Below, piece after piece: positions 28,226 through 36,686 of a DNA stretch of 64,000 nt. The notes under the pieces are model-generated. The model had not been told where the DNA came from. It made no database searches and saw only the letters and a program-made list of their open reading frames with translations. Origin of the DNA: Trinickia diaoshuihuensis (GTDB taxonomy: Bacteria > Pseudomonadota > Gammaproteobacteria > Burkholderiales > Burkholderiaceae). Position 1 is the stretch's first letter, and each line of letters begins with the position of its first letter. Made by a program: the position numbers and the translations under genes. The stretch spans positions 1 through 64,000 of the forward strand of contig NZ_QUBS01000048.1 in NCBI RefSeq assembly GCF_003390925.1, given 5' to 3'.

Positions 28226-29551
28226 TCAAATCGCGGCGGCGCCGGGTGCCGGCGTATCGAGTTGCGGCAGTTCGGCCTCCTGCACGAAGCGCAGGTCCGG
28301 ATCCTGATCGAGTACGCGGTGGGCGCGGGCACGATCGATGTCGCGCTCCCAGGCCGCGACGACCACCGTCGCGACGCAGTTGCCGATCAAGTTGGTGATT
28401 GCGCGCGCAATGCCGACGAACCAGTCCACGGGAAGGATCAGCACGAGGCCGAGCACCGGAATCGCGGGAATGGCCGAGAGCGTGGCGGCCAAGATCACGA
28501 TCGCCGAGCCCGGGATGCCGTGTGCCCCCTTGGACGTGACGAGCGAGACCAACACCACGACGATCAGGTCGTGCGTCGACAGCGGCGTGTTGGTGGCTTG
28601 CGCGATGAACAGGACGGCGAGCGTCAGGTAGATCGAGAACCCGTCGAGATTGAACGAATAGCCGGTAGGGATGACGAGGCCGACCGTCGAATCCTTGACG
28701 CCCATCCACTCGAGCTTGCGCATGACTTGGGGCAGCACGGCGTCCGACGAAGCGGTGCCGAGGACGATCGCGAGTTCTTCGCGCAGATAACGGATCAATT
28801 TAAAGACGTTGAACCCGGCGAGGCGCATGACACTGCCCAGCACGAGTACGACGAAGAGCGCACAGCTTGCATAGAACACGAGCACGAGCAGACCCAATTG
28901 CTCGAGGGAGGCGACGCCGTAAGTGCCGGTCGTGAACGCGATGGCGCCGAGCACGCCCAGCGGCGCGAGCTTGATGATGAAGCCCATGATGCGGAAGAAC
29001 ACTTGCGCGAGCTCATCGATCAGCGAACTGACGCGCTTGGCTTTCTCGCCAAGCAGCGAAAGCGCCGAGCCGAACAGTACGGCGAATACGAGCACTTGCA
29101 AGATGTCGCCGCGGGCGAACGCGTCGAAGGCCGTGCTCGGAATGATCTTCAACAAAAATGCCGCGACGTCTTTCAAGCTTTTGGCGTGCTCGGCGTATGT
29201 GGTCAGCGCTTGCGCGTCGAGCGTATGCACGTCGACATTCATGCCGGCGCCGGGCTTCACGACGAGCGCAAGCACGGCGCCGATCATGAGCGCGATCGAC
29301 GTCATCACTTCGAAGTAGACGATCGCCTTGCCGCCCACGCGGCCCACCTTCTTCAAGTTGCCCGCGCTGGCGATGCCGCTCACGACCACGCAAAAGACGA
29401 TCGGGGCGATGACCATCGTGATCAATTTCAGAAAGCCGTCTCCGAACGGCCGTAGCGACTGCGCGAAATGCGGGAACAGCGCGCCGATCGCAATGCCGGC
29501 CACGAGCGCGATCATGACGCGGCCGAACAGCGAATTGATGAATCTAAGCAC
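28226..29551 (-). CDS. dctA: DctA-type C4-dicarboxylate/H+ symporter
   Basis: A 441-residue DAACS-family transporter with about eight membrane spans and two hairpins. Key segments are [20 protein letters not shown], the serine-rich [13 protein letters not shown] hairpin and [19 protein letters not shown]. The start is placed at a GTG (29551) because GGAG stands six bases upstream; an in-frame TTG at 29563 has no RBS. It heads a dctA-alc-allA unit, so the cargo may be an intermediate related to allantoate or a dicarboxylate used with glyoxylate; this is inference. Confidence 0.9.
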   Translation of the reverse strand: MLRFINSLFGRVMIALVAGIAIGALFPHFAQSLRPFGDGFLKLITMVIAPIVFCVVVSGIASAGNLKKVGRVGGKAIVYFEVMTSIALMIGAVLALVVKPGAGMNVDVHTLDAQALTTYAEHAKSLKDVAAFLLKIIPSTAFDAFARGDILQVLVFAVLFGSALSLLGEKAKRVSSLIDELAQVFFRIMGFIIKLAPLGVLGAIAFTTGTYGVASLEQLGLLVLVFYASCALFVVLVLGSVMRLAGFNVFKLIRYLREELAIVLGTASSDAVLPQVMRKLEWMGVKDSTVGLVIPTGYSFNLDGFSIYLTLAVLFIAQATNTPLSTHDLIVVVLVSLVTSKGAHGIPGSAIVILAATLSAIPAIPVLGLVLILPVDWFVGIARAITNLIGNCVATVVVAAWERDIDRARAHRVLDQDPDLRFVQEAELPQLDTPAPGAAAI

Positions 29552-29592
29552 GGCTTTCTCCAAGAGGGGCGGCGGGGATTTGTCTGGTCTAA

Positions 29593-29605
29593 CTGGTAAG
29601 ACCAG
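29593..29605. promoter_or_regulatory. perfect FadR-type palindrome in the dctA 5' region
   Basis: CTGGTAAGACCAG, a perfect 13-bp dyad with 5-bp arms, lies 42 bp before dctA and just downstream of the predicted dctA promoter. It fits the TGGTNNNACCA pattern of FCD-type GntR regulators. Confidence 0.75.
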
Positions 29606-29619
29606 GCATCTTATGGCGA

Positions 29620-29648
29620 AGATTAGGAAGCCGATATAGTCGCGTCAA
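29620..29648 (-). promoter_or_regulatory. sigma-70 promoter of dctA-alc-allA
   Basis: On the minus strand, TTGACG (29648-29643) and TAATCT (29625-29620) are 17 bp apart. The palindrome at 29593-29605 falls at about +8 to +20, a position for repression. Confidence 0.7.
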
Positions 29649-29727
29649 GCTCAGCCGGCATAGGTGTAAACCCGTGCGAGACGGGCAGTGGGGTATGGGG
29701 CGTGAGCTTTGGGGGCGCGCTACAATG

Positions 29728-29740
29728 CTGGTCCGACCAG
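29728..29740. promoter_or_regulatory. perfect FadR-type palindrome before the GntR gene
   Basis: CTGGTCCGACCAG is a perfect dyad that begins one base after a TACAAT -10-like box (29721-29726) and ends 16 bp before the regulator ATG. It shares both arms with the site in front of dctA, and its core matches the E. coli FadR consensus TGGTCNGACC. Confidence 0.75.
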
Positions 29741-29756
29741 GCGATTGCTCCGCACG

Positions 29757-30461
29757 ATGAGAAGCACGACACAGACGGTGACCGAAGCCGCGACCGAAAC
29801 GATCCGCGAGCGCATCGAGCGCGGCGAGTATCCGGTCGGCAGCGCGCTGCCCGCGCAGCGGCAACTATCCGAAGAACTCGATATCAGCCGTGCCGCGCTG
29901 CGCGAGGCGCTTTCGACGCTGGAGGCGCTAGGCTTGCTGACGATCCGCGCGGGCAAGGGCGTGTATGTCCAAAGCGACCGCGCGCTCAGCGGGCCGGCTT
30001 GGCGTTTCGCGGAGCAGTCGTCGCTGCCGGACACTTATCAGGTGCGCTATGCGCTCGAAGGGTTCGCGGCTCGGATGGCGGCCCTGGCCATGACCGACGA
30101 GGTCATCGCGTCGCTCGAGGAGAACATGGAGCAGTTGCACGCGTCGCTGACCGAGGGCGATCTCGATACGGCGGCGCGGCTCGACTTTGCTTTTCACATG
30201 AGCATCGTCGCAGTGGCCGGCAACGGCGCGATCGAAGCGATTTTGCGCAGCAGCGGCGAGATCATGCAGGAGAGTCAGCGCTTGCCGTTTTACCGGCGGG
30301 AGCTGCTGCAATCGACATATCGCGAACATCGGGCGATTCTCGATGCTTTGAAGGCGCGCGATAGCGAAGCGGCGGGGCGTGCTATCGAAGCGCATATCAC
30401 CGCCGCGGCGCAGCGCGCCGGTGTGTATTTTCCGGCGCCGCGGGGGGATTGGGCAGGGTAA
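29757..30461 (+). CDS. GntR-family regulator, FadR/FCD subgroup
   Basis: A 234-residue regulator. The N-terminal winged helix spans about residues 8-75 (TIRERIERGEYPVGSALPAQRQLSEELDISRAALREAL, read in parts). The FCD ligand domain has the metal-binding pattern: LDFAFHMSIV (D and H), STYREHRAIL (H) and RAIEAHITAA (H). The start ATG at 29757 gives MRSTTQTVTEAATETI. It is divergent from dctA-alc-allA, and matching palindromes in both 5' regions predict autorepression and control of that unit. The ligand is probably an organic acid such as allantoate, ureidoglycolate or glyoxylate (inference). Confidence 0.92.
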   Translation: MRSTTQTVTEAATETIRERIERGEYPVGSALPAQRQLSEELDISRAALREALSTLEALGLLTIRAGKGVYVQSDRALSGPAWRFAEQSSLPDTYQVRYALEGFAARMAALAMTDEVIASLEENMEQLHASLTEGDLDTAARLDFAFHMSIVAVAGNGAIEAILRSSGEIMQESQRLPFYRRELLQSTYREHRAILDALKARDSEAAGRAIEAHITAAAQRAGVYFPAPRGDWAG

Positions 30462-30599
30462 GAATAATCGCCTCTGTACTTCCCCTCCAATCGGTTGCAC
30501 TATGCAAAACGACACAGACCAGAGCGACCTCGCAGACCTCTGCACGTTCGAGTGCAAGAAACAAACGCTTGCGTTGTTAGAAATTTTGGCGCATGGGGC

Positions 30600-31574
30600 T
30601 CACCCCCGAATCTTGCGCCCCTTCGGCGGACCCATCTCGAGCGCTTTCATTTCCGCGCGCGCGAGCGCGAATGCCTCTTTGACTTGCTCCCTCATCCACA
30701 TGAGCGCGCTCTCGCCGTCGCTATCGCGCCGCCAGAGCAGTTGCACGGGGTAGCGGCCCAAATCGAGCGGCACCGCGCACGCCGTCAAATTCGACACGCT
30801 CGCCAGCGCGGCGGCCGCATGCGAGGGCAGCGTCACGACGGCGCGTGTCTTCGCCAGAAAGGCCGGCACCGCGGAGAAGTGCGTGAGCGCCGCATAAACA
30901 TGACGCTCGCGCTTGAGCGCCTGCAAGGCGGTATCGACGATACCAGTCCTGCCCGAAAACGACACGAGCAAATGCGGAAGGTCCAAGTAGGCGTCCAGCG
31001 AAAGCGGCAGCGGCGTACGGGCGGCTCGCGCATCGAGCACGCAGGCATAGCCGCTTTCTCCGATGGGCTCGTGCGCGATCCAAGCGCGCTTGACGGTGTC
31101 CGACACGATCGCCAATTCGATCTCGCGGTCGTTCAGCATTTGCTCGACGGTATGGCGGTTCGTTTGCCGAAACATAACCGAGAGCCGCGGGCCGGCTCGC
31201 TGTACGAGCCGCGTGAGAGGCGGGCCGAGCGCGATCTCGAAGTCGTCCGACATGCCGATCGAAAAGCGGCGCGATGCACTCGATGGGTCGAAGGCGTGCC
31301 GATGCGTCAGCACCTCCCATAGATCGGCGATGCCGGTTTCGAGCCGATCGGCCATCGCCTGCGCCCGCGGCGTGGGCGCCATGCCGCCGCGGATGCGCAC
31401 GAACAGCGGATCGCCGCAGGCTTCGCGCAGGCGCGCCAGCGCGGCGCTCGTCGCGGCCTGACTCAGCGCGAGACGCGCCGCCGCTTTGGTTACGCTGCGC
31501 TCCTGCCAAATCGCCACGAAGACCACGGCCAGATTCAAATCCAATCGCTTGATATCGAGCACATTGATTTTCAT
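30600..31574 (-). CDS. LysR-family transcriptional regulator
   Basis: A 324-residue LysR regulator with a start at MKINVLDIKRLDLNLAVVFV. The helix-turn-helix is SVTKAAARLALSQAATSAALARL (residues about 28-50), and the layout resembles the NodD/LinR/NahR-like branch (LDLNLL-type start, PLFVRIRGGMAPTPRA). The effector domain follows. It is divergent from a nitrilase gene with 76 bp between the starts, so it likely controls the nitrilase and dehydratase-like pair. Confidence 0.92.
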   Translation of the reverse strand: MKINVLDIKRLDLNLAVVFVAIWQERSVTKAAARLALSQAATSAALARLREACGDPLFVRIRGGMAPTPRAQAMADRLETGIADLWEVLTHRHAFDPSSASRRFSIGMSDDFEIALGPPLTRLVQRAGPRLSVMFRQTNRHTVEQMLNDREIELAIVSDTVKRAWIAHEPIGESGYACVLDARAARTPLPLSLDAYLDLPHLLVSFSGRTGIVDTALQALKRERHVYAALTHFSAVPAFLAKTRAVVTLPSHAAAALASVSNLTACAVPLDLGRYPVQLLWRRDSDGESALMWMREQVKEAFALARAEMKALEMGPPKGRKIRG

Positions 31575-31650
31575 GTTCGAGACAATTTGTTTGATCGATA
31601 AGCGGCAGGATAGCAAACTGCGTCCATTACTTTCGACGATGGAGGCATCG

Positions 31651-32652
31651 ATGGCGAAACAGCGCGTGGCGGTGGTGCAGAGCGGCAGCCGCATGTTCGA
31701 TACGGCTGCAACGCTCGCGCGCATGGAGCAATTGACCGACGCCGCCGCTGTGCAGGGTGCTCGGCTCATCGTGTTTCCCGAGGCGTACGTCGGCGGTTAT
31801 CCGAAGGGGCTCGACTTCGGTGCGCGCGTCGGCTCGCGTTCGCTCGCCGGTCGAGACGATTACCTGCGCTATTGGCGCGCGGCCATCGACGTGCCCGGTC
31901 CCGAAGTCACACGCATGGGAGAGATGGCTCGCCGTGCGCTCGCATGGCTCGTCGTCGGCGTGATCGAACGCGAGGGTGCCACGCTTTACTGCACCGCGCT
32001 CTTTTTCGGGCCCGACGGCACGTTGCGCGGCCGCCATCGCAAGTTGATGCCGACGGCCAGCGAGCGCCTGATATGGGCCATGGGCGATGGCTCGACCGTG
32101 CCGGTAGTCGATACGTCCGAACTCGGAAAGATCGGCGCGGCGATCTGTTGGGAGAACTATATGCCGGCGCTGCGCATGGCGATGTTCGGTCAAGGCATCG
32201 GCATATGGTGCGCGCCGACCGTGGACGATCGCGACATCTGGCAATGTACGATGCGGCACATCGCCTACGAAGGGCGCTGTTTCGTGCTGAGCGCTTGCCA
32301 GTATTTGACGCGGGCGGATTGCCCGGAAGACTACGACTGCATCCAAGGCAATGCGCCCGAGACGACGCTGATTCGAGGCGGCAGCGTTATCGTCGACCCG
32401 TTCGGGCAGGTGCTGGCCGGACCCGTCTACGATGGCGAGGCCGTCTTGACGGCGGAACTCGACCTCGACGATATCGTGCGCGGCAAGTTCGATCTCGACG
32501 TAACCGGGCACTATTCGCGTCCCGACGTATTCGAGTTGAGCGTCGACACGCGCGCGCGTCGTGCCGTCTCGTTCCGATGCGACACCCTCGAAAGTGAAAG
32601 TCCGGAGGAAGTCGTGCCGGCGGATCCGCAAGAGAAGGGCGTCAGCCGATGA
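31651..32652 (+). CDS. nitrilase (carbon-nitrogen hydrolase)
   Basis: A 333-residue nitrilase. The catalytic triad is visible: Glu44 in VFPEAYVGGYPKG, Lys131 in GRHRKLMPT and Cys166 in GAAICWENYMPALR. The CWENYMP form, rather than the amidase form, indicates a true nitrilase (nitrile to acid plus ammonia) or cyanide-type enzyme. GGAGG lies five bases before the ATG at 31651; an earlier in-frame ATG at 31639 has no better site. Its TGA overlaps the next gene by ATGA, so the two are coupled. The substrate is unknown. Confidence 0.94.
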   Translation: MAKQRVAVVQSGSRMFDTAATLARMEQLTDAAAVQGARLIVFPEAYVGGYPKGLDFGARVGSRSLAGRDDYLRYWRAAIDVPGPEVTRMGEMARRALAWLVVGVIEREGATLYCTALFFGPDGTLRGRHRKLMPTASERLIWAMGDGSTVPVVDTSELGKIGAAICWENYMPALRMAMFGQGIGIWCAPTVDDRDIWQCTMRHIAYEGRCFVLSACQYLTRADCPEDYDCIQGNAPETTLIRGGSVIVDPFGQVLAGPVYDGEAVLTAELDLDDIVRGKFDLDVTGHYSRPDVFELSVDTRARRAVSFRCDTLESESPEEVVPADPQEKGVSR

Positions 32653-33641
32653 ATCTTCCTTTGTCCGATATCCGCGCGGCGTCCGATTTCCTATTCGGCA
32701 TGCTCGGTTCGTCTCCGCTCGTGGCCGTGAGCCGTTGGCGCACAGCCTCGGGCGCGCCCATCGTCGTCAAGGCGGAAAGCTTGCTGCCGACGGGTTCGTT
32801 CAAAATCCGCGGCGCGACCTGGCGCATCGCGAACTTGACGCCCGATGAGCGCGCACGAGGCGTCGTCGCGTATTCGACCGGAAATCACGCGCAAGCGGTG
32901 GCCAAAGCGGCGGCCGATGCCGGCATCCGCGCGACGATCGTGATGTCGCCGGACGTACCGCGGTCCAAGATCGAGGCGACCGAGGGGTGGGGCGCTCGCG
33001 TGGTGATGGCCGAGCCCTCGTCGCACGCGCGCCGCGTACTCGCCGAGAGCCTGGCTCACACGCACGGCTATACGCTCATCGCACCCTACGACGATCGACA
33101 GGTGATGACGGGCCAAGCATCGATCGGCGCAGAGCTGTTGCGGCAATGCGGCGGCGATTTGCCTGCCGCCGTGTTCGTGCCGATCGGCGGCGGCGGCCTG
33201 ATCGCGGGCGTGGCCGCGGCGATCAAGCAGATCGCGCCGGAGGTCGCCGTGATAGGCGTGGAGCCCTCGCTCGAAGACGACGCGCGCCGTTCGTTTTACG
33301 CGGGTGAGCGGGTTTCCATCGATGCGCCGAGCGCAAGTATCGCCGACGCTATCAAGGTGCAATGCCTAGGCGATCTGACGTTCCCGCTGATCCGGCGCTA
33401 TGTGGACGACATCGTGACTGTTGGCGAGTCGCAGATTGCGGCGGCGACTTTGCGGTATTTCGATGAGGCCAAGCTTGTCGTCGAGCCCGGCGCGGCCGTC
33501 GCGCTCGCGGCGGCTTTCGAAAACCGCCGCGCCGTACCGCGCGGCGCGCGCGTCGCCGTGCTTGCGTGCGGAGGGAATATCGCTTTCGATCGGTTGGCGA
33601 GTCTGCGGCCGCTCGCCGACGAAATGCCGAAGCGTATCTAA
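32649..33641 (+). CDS. PLP-dependent threonine dehydratase-like enzyme
   Basis: A 330-residue fold-type II PLP enzyme of the serine/threonine dehydratase and racemase group. The cofactor lysine is residue 52 in LPTGSFKIRGA. The phosphate loop is PIGGGGLIAGVAAA, and YSTGNHAQAVAKAA is the substrate Asn loop. There is no ACT domain, so it is a short catabolic form. ATGA overlap with the nitrilase suggests a joint pathway, for example deamination of a hydroxy- or cyano-amino acid product, but the substrate is not defined by the sequence. Confidence 0.9.
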   Translation: MNLPLSDIRAASDFLFGMLGSSPLVAVSRWRTASGAPIVVKAESLLPTGSFKIRGATWRIANLTPDERARGVVAYSTGNHAQAVAKAAADAGIRATIVMSPDVPRSKIEATEGWGARVVMAEPSSHARRVLAESLAHTHGYTLIAPYDDRQVMTGQASIGAELLRQCGGDLPAAVFVPIGGGGLIAGVAAAIKQIAPEVAVIGVEPSLEDDARRSFYAGERVSIDAPSASIADAIKVQCLGDLTFPLIRRYVDDIVTVGESQIAAATLRYFDEAKLVVEPGAAVALAAAFENRRAVPRGARVAVLACGGNIAFDRLASLRPLADEMPKRI

Positions 33642-33646
33642 ATCAA

Positions 33647-34528
33647 TTAAATCAACTCGAGCTTCGACGTGAGGTACGTCAGCTCGGTCCGGTTCGCGAC
33701 GTTAAAGCGCTTGCGCAGCTTACGCAAGTGATAGTCGACGTTATGGGGGCTCGTATCCAAGCGGCGTCCGATTTCCTTGTCGGAGGCGCCTTCCGCGATA
33801 CCGAGCAGCAATTCGCGCTCGAATGCCGTCAAGCCGTCGGAGGTGCGATCGCGCGCCGCCGCAGTCAATTGCTGGGAGGCGATCGTATGAACCGACATGC
33901 CGATCGAGAGCGCCTGTTCTAGCGTCGTGGAGGTGATCCAATCGCGCGTGCGGCGTTGCCCCGTAAAGCTCATGAATGCATGCATGCGCGTCCCCGGAAT
34001 CGACATGGCGAACATGAGCCCGCTGCGCATGCCGTCGTCGCGCATCATGCGGATGAAGCCTTCGAGCCCTTCTTGGGCCGCATCGTCGTGCTGCAAGCTA
34101 GGCCGCTGGTCATGCAAATGCTGCAAGTCCCAGACGAGCGGCAGCCGGCCCTGGCGCGCGGCCAGCGTGCGCGGATCGACGTCGTGATAACGCTCGCGCA
34201 CGTAGTCGCCGCGATAGGTCCCGGGAATGAAAGCCTCGTGCAAAAACAAGCGTTCGACTCTATCGCGGGCGAACTCTAGCGCGAAATAAGCGAACGTGGA
34301 AAACCCGATCAAATGCAAGAAGCCGTTGACCATGCGGCTGCGCTCGCAGGCGCTTTGCGCGGCCGCCAGCGCTTGCGCGATCCCCAGGCGCGGGCTATGG
34401 CGCTGCGTCAAGCTCAATTGCCGCGGGTCGTTGCACCAGACGACCTCGATCGTCCGGCCACGACCGGATGCAGCCGGTTCGGCGCCACACGAATGCAAAA
34501 GCGGCGCAAGTGCCGAGTCGTCCTTCAC
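33647..34528 (-). CDS. LuxR-type regulator 1, start region frameshifted by a 40-bp duplication
   Basis: A LuxR-type protein with a ligand-binding domain (residues about 50-200; VRERYHDVDP, LPLVWDLQHL) and a C-terminal GerE helix-turn-helix (LTAFERELLLGIAEGASDKEIGRRLDTSPHNVDYHLRKL, read in parts). The natural start appears to be the ATG at 34586, seven bases after GGAGG, which gives MHYPALRKDDSALAPLLHSC. A tandem 40-bp repeat (34486-34565) puts that start out of frame with the body. Removing one copy restores a single 299-codon gene. As written, only a GTG created at the repeat junction (34528), with no RBS, opens the frame. Either phase-variable or recently broken. Confidence 0.8.
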   Translation of the reverse strand: MKDDSALAPLLHSCGAEPAASGRGRTIEVVWCNDPRQLSLTQRHSPRLGIAQALAAAQSACERSRMVNGFLHLIGFSTFAYFALEFARDRVERLFLHEAFIPGTYRGDYVRERYHDVDPRTLAARQGRLPLVWDLQHLHDQRPSLQHDDAAQEGLEGFIRMMRDDGMRSGLMFAMSIPGTRMHAFMSFTGQRRTRDWITSTTLEQALSIGMSVHTIASQQLTAAARDRTSDGLTAFERELLLGIAEGASDKEIGRRLDTSPHNVDYHLRKLRKRFNVANRTELTYLTSKLELI

Positions 34529-34565
34529 ACGAATGCAAAAGCGGCGCAAGTGCCGAGTCGTCCTT
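34486..34565. repeat. perfect 40-bp tandem duplication inside LuxR-type gene 1
   Basis: Two identical adjacent 40-bp units (34486-34525 and 34526-34565), each starting CACACGAATGCAAAAGC and ending GAGTCGTCCTT. The unit length is 1 modulo 3, so the copy number sets the reading frame of the overlapping regulator. Confidence 0.95.
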
Positions 34566-34718
34566 GCGCAATGCAGGGTAGTGCATCGATAAGCCTCCGA
34601 TCGAGGATGTGCGTTACGCCGGGACAAGGCACTAGTTTGATTCGCCTATGTCCGAGCGCGTAACATTGCGTAATAATAAACGTAAAAAAACGATACCGGT
34701 GGCAGAGGTCATTTGCTG

Positions 34719-35516
34719 ATGACAATCGATGACGGATTCCCGGCGCTCGTCTGGTTTTCGCAAGCCGATGCACTTGCCTATCTCGCCCGGATCGATGGGA
34801 CGCCGGACGCGGGCAGGTACGAATGCGAGCTGCGCGAATGCCGCGAGCGCTTGCAGCAAGCCGGCTTTTCGACGTTCTCTTACATGGCCTTGGAATCCAT
34901 TGGGAGGCGCATTTTGCGTGCCTATACGATGCGTGAAATGGGAAGCGTCGGGTTTACGACGATTTATTTGAAAAGCCGGTTGTATGAAACGGACCCGCGC
35001 CTTGCGGTATTGCGGGAAAGCGGTCTTCCCGTGACTTGGGACGTCGATCGGTTGGAAGCGCGATCCAATGTCGCCGAGCCGCGTGTGCGTAGCCTTATCT
35101 CCGCATTGCGCGCACATGGAATGCACAGTGGTCTCATTCTCGGGCTGCCGGCGCCGCGCGCGGACCTGCGCATCGCCTTGGGCCTGACGTCGCAGGCCGG
35201 CGACACGGATTGGATCGACGACCGTGTGATGGGCTGCGTGCTCGCGGCCAGCATGACGATCGGCCGCTTGATGCAGCCTTACGTCGAGGAGTGCGCGCGC
35301 GCGGCGCGTGTCGTTGCACTGACGCAGGAGCAGGCGGTCGTGCTCGAGCGGCTGTTGCGGGGCCTTTCCGATCATGAGATCGCCGCGGAAATCGCGTCCT
35401 CGCTGCATCGTGTCACGCAACACGTCAAGACGTTGCAGAAGATGTTCAACGTCGAGAATCGCGCCCAGCTCGCGTACCTCGCCGCGCGCTGGGGCTGGAG
35501 CCGCGCGAGCGGCTAA
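34719..35516 (+). CDS. LuxR-type regulator 2
   Basis: A 265-residue protein with the autoinducer-domain plus GerE layout. The ATG at 34719 gives MTIDDGFPALVWFSQADALA; an in-frame TTG at 34713 is possible. The ligand domain includes IYLKSRLYETDPRL and PVTWDVDRL. Of the usual acyl-homoserine-lactone contact residues, Tyr, Asp-Pro, Trp and Gly are kept but the first Trp is Phe. The helix-turn-helix is VVLERLLRGLSDHEIAAEIASSLHRVTQHV. It is divergent from LuxR 1 across a gap with GCGTAAC repeats. No luxI is nearby. Confidence 0.88.
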   Translation: MTIDDGFPALVWFSQADALAYLARIDGTPDAGRYECELRECRERLQQAGFSTFSYMALESIGRRILRAYTMREMGSVGFTTIYLKSRLYETDPRLAVLRESGLPVTWDVDRLEARSNVAEPRVRSLISALRAHGMHSGLILGLPAPRADLRIALGLTSQAGDTDWIDDRVMGCVLAASMTIGRLMQPYVEECARAARVVALTQEQAVVLERLLRGLSDHEIAAEIASSLHRVTQHVKTLQKMFNVENRAQLAYLAARWGWSRASG

Positions 35517-35521
35517 TTCGA

Positions 35522-36418
35522 TTAGCGCCGGTCGGCGGGCGTGGCGAGAACGCGTCCGGCGATATAGGCGAGCTGGACGCGGTTGGTCGCGTGGTACAGC
35601 TTCTTCAGTTGGCGCAGGTAGTAATCGACGTTGTGGTGCGACGTGCCGAGCCGCTCGGCGATGTCCTTGTCGTTCATCCCGAGCGTCACGAACTCGAGGA
35701 TCGAACGCTGGATATCGCTCAACTCCGCGATACCCGCGCAGCGGTGCATCTGGGGCGCCCGCATCGAAAGGAATTCGTGCAGGCCGACGGCCAGCGCGTA
35801 CGCATGGCCGATCGACATATCGGGAAGCCGCGCCTTCGACGCCTGGGAACTCGCGAAGATCACGACGCTTGCCTCGAGCGCATCGGGCGCGCCGAGGCCG
35901 AACGAGACGCCCGAGAGCAGGCCGGCGTCGCGCGCGGCCGCCATGAACCGCTCGGCCCGCGCCGCCGCCGTGCAAGGCCCGTTTGCGGCGCTCGCCGCAC
36001 CGAGCGAGTGGGTCGATGCGATCGACGACAGATCCCACAACATGGGCCATTCGTGGCGGCACGAGTAGGCCAGGCGCGCATCGATTTCGTAGAAGCGCTC
36101 GCGCAGATACCGCTGCGCCCAACCTGCCGGCGAGAACGCATTGAAGTAGGCGATTCGATTTACCGTATCGCCAATCCGAGAGACCCGCAGGTAACACATC
36201 GCGTCGAAGCCGGCCGCGCGCAGGGCCGGGCGCAAGAGCGCATGCCGCGCCTCGCCTGTGCCGACCTTGGCCAAATCGTAGGCGATCCCGGCCAGCCGCT
36301 GACCATCAGGCGCGTCGTCTTGCATCGGTGTTTCGGCCGCGCTGTCGAGGTCGGCGTCGCCATATACGAAGAAGTTCGAAGCGTCGTTGTCTGCATCGAT
36401 GGTGCCGTACTGATTCAT
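35522..36418 (-). CDS. LuxR-type regulator 3
   Basis: A 298-residue LuxR-type protein. About 55 unstructured acidic residues precede the ligand domain (GWAQRYLRERFYEIDARLAY, PMLWDLSSI). The conserved Asp-Pro is Asp-Ala here. The GerE helix-turn-helix contains LGMNDKDIAERLGTSHHNVDYYLRQL. The start ATG at 36418 has GGAG eight bases upstream. It lies tail to tail with LuxR 2 (5 bp apart) and downstream of the transglycosylase terminator, with its own motif-bearing promoter. Confidence 0.9.
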   Translation of the reverse strand: MNQYGTIDADNDASNFFVYGDADLDSAAETPMQDDAPDGQRLAGIAYDLAKVGTGEARHALLRPALRAAGFDAMCYLRVSRIGDTVNRIAYFNAFSPAGWAQRYLRERFYEIDARLAYSCRHEWPMLWDLSSIASTHSLGAASAANGPCTAAARAERFMAAARDAGLLSGVSFGLGAPDALEASVVIFASSQASKARLPDMSIGHAYALAVGLHEFLSMRAPQMHRCAGIAELSDIQRSILEFVTLGMNDKDIAERLGTSHHNVDYYLRQLKKLYHATNRVQLAYIAGRVLATPADRR

Positions 36419-36507
36419 CTTGCGTGCTCCATGAAATGCGCGCGGACCGCAAAGCCGCGAGAGGCAACAGTATCCGGCGTGAAAGCGGCGCGAGCGATCG
36501 TTGAACC

Positions 36508-36560
36508 AGTAGTTCAGCTAGGGTTTTGCATGGTCGCGCAAGGGGGAACTACGAAACTGA
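36508..36560. promoter_or_regulatory. candidate LuxR-type operator pair before LuxR 3
   Basis: AGTAGTTC (36508-36515) and ACTACGAAACTGA (36548-36560) form an opposed pair. The second site matches 12 of 13 bases with ACTACGAATCTGA in the sctV/LuxR 4 promoter region. It is proposed as a shared operator of the island regulators. Confidence 0.5.
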
Positions 36561-36647
36561 GGCATGCCTGAAATCGATCTTCCGGGCAGACGGCAAAAAT
36601 CGGTAAGACGTACGCTGGGCGCGGGTTTCGGCCGGTAAGATACACCG

Positions 36648-36666
36648 AAAAACCGGCGTTGCCGGC
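36648..36666 (-). terminator. Rho-independent terminator after the transglycosylase gene
   Basis: Read on the minus strand: CCGGC, a 3-nt AAC loop, GCCGG and five T residues, 21 bp after the stop of the transglycosylase gene. It closes the luxR4-sctQ-sctR-transglycosylase unit. Confidence 0.75.
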
Positions 36667-36686
36667 AGGGGTTTTTCGGGGCGCCG

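Noticed and set aside
28262-29455. 397-residue plus-strand frame opposite dctA
   Set aside because: Asp/His/Arg-rich shadow of a membrane protein gene.
30502-30753. Short plus-strand frame starting MQNDTDQSDLADLCTFECKK
   Set aside because: About 33 codons are outside the LysR gene, then it runs antisense into it. No RBS of note and no family seen; the start of a lost gene is possible but unsupported.
34486-34565. Direct repeats considered as a CRISPR array
   Set aside because: The two 40-bp units are adjacent without spacers and lie inside a gene; no cas gene is present. The 21-bp repeats at 12745-12840 are likewise coding heptads.
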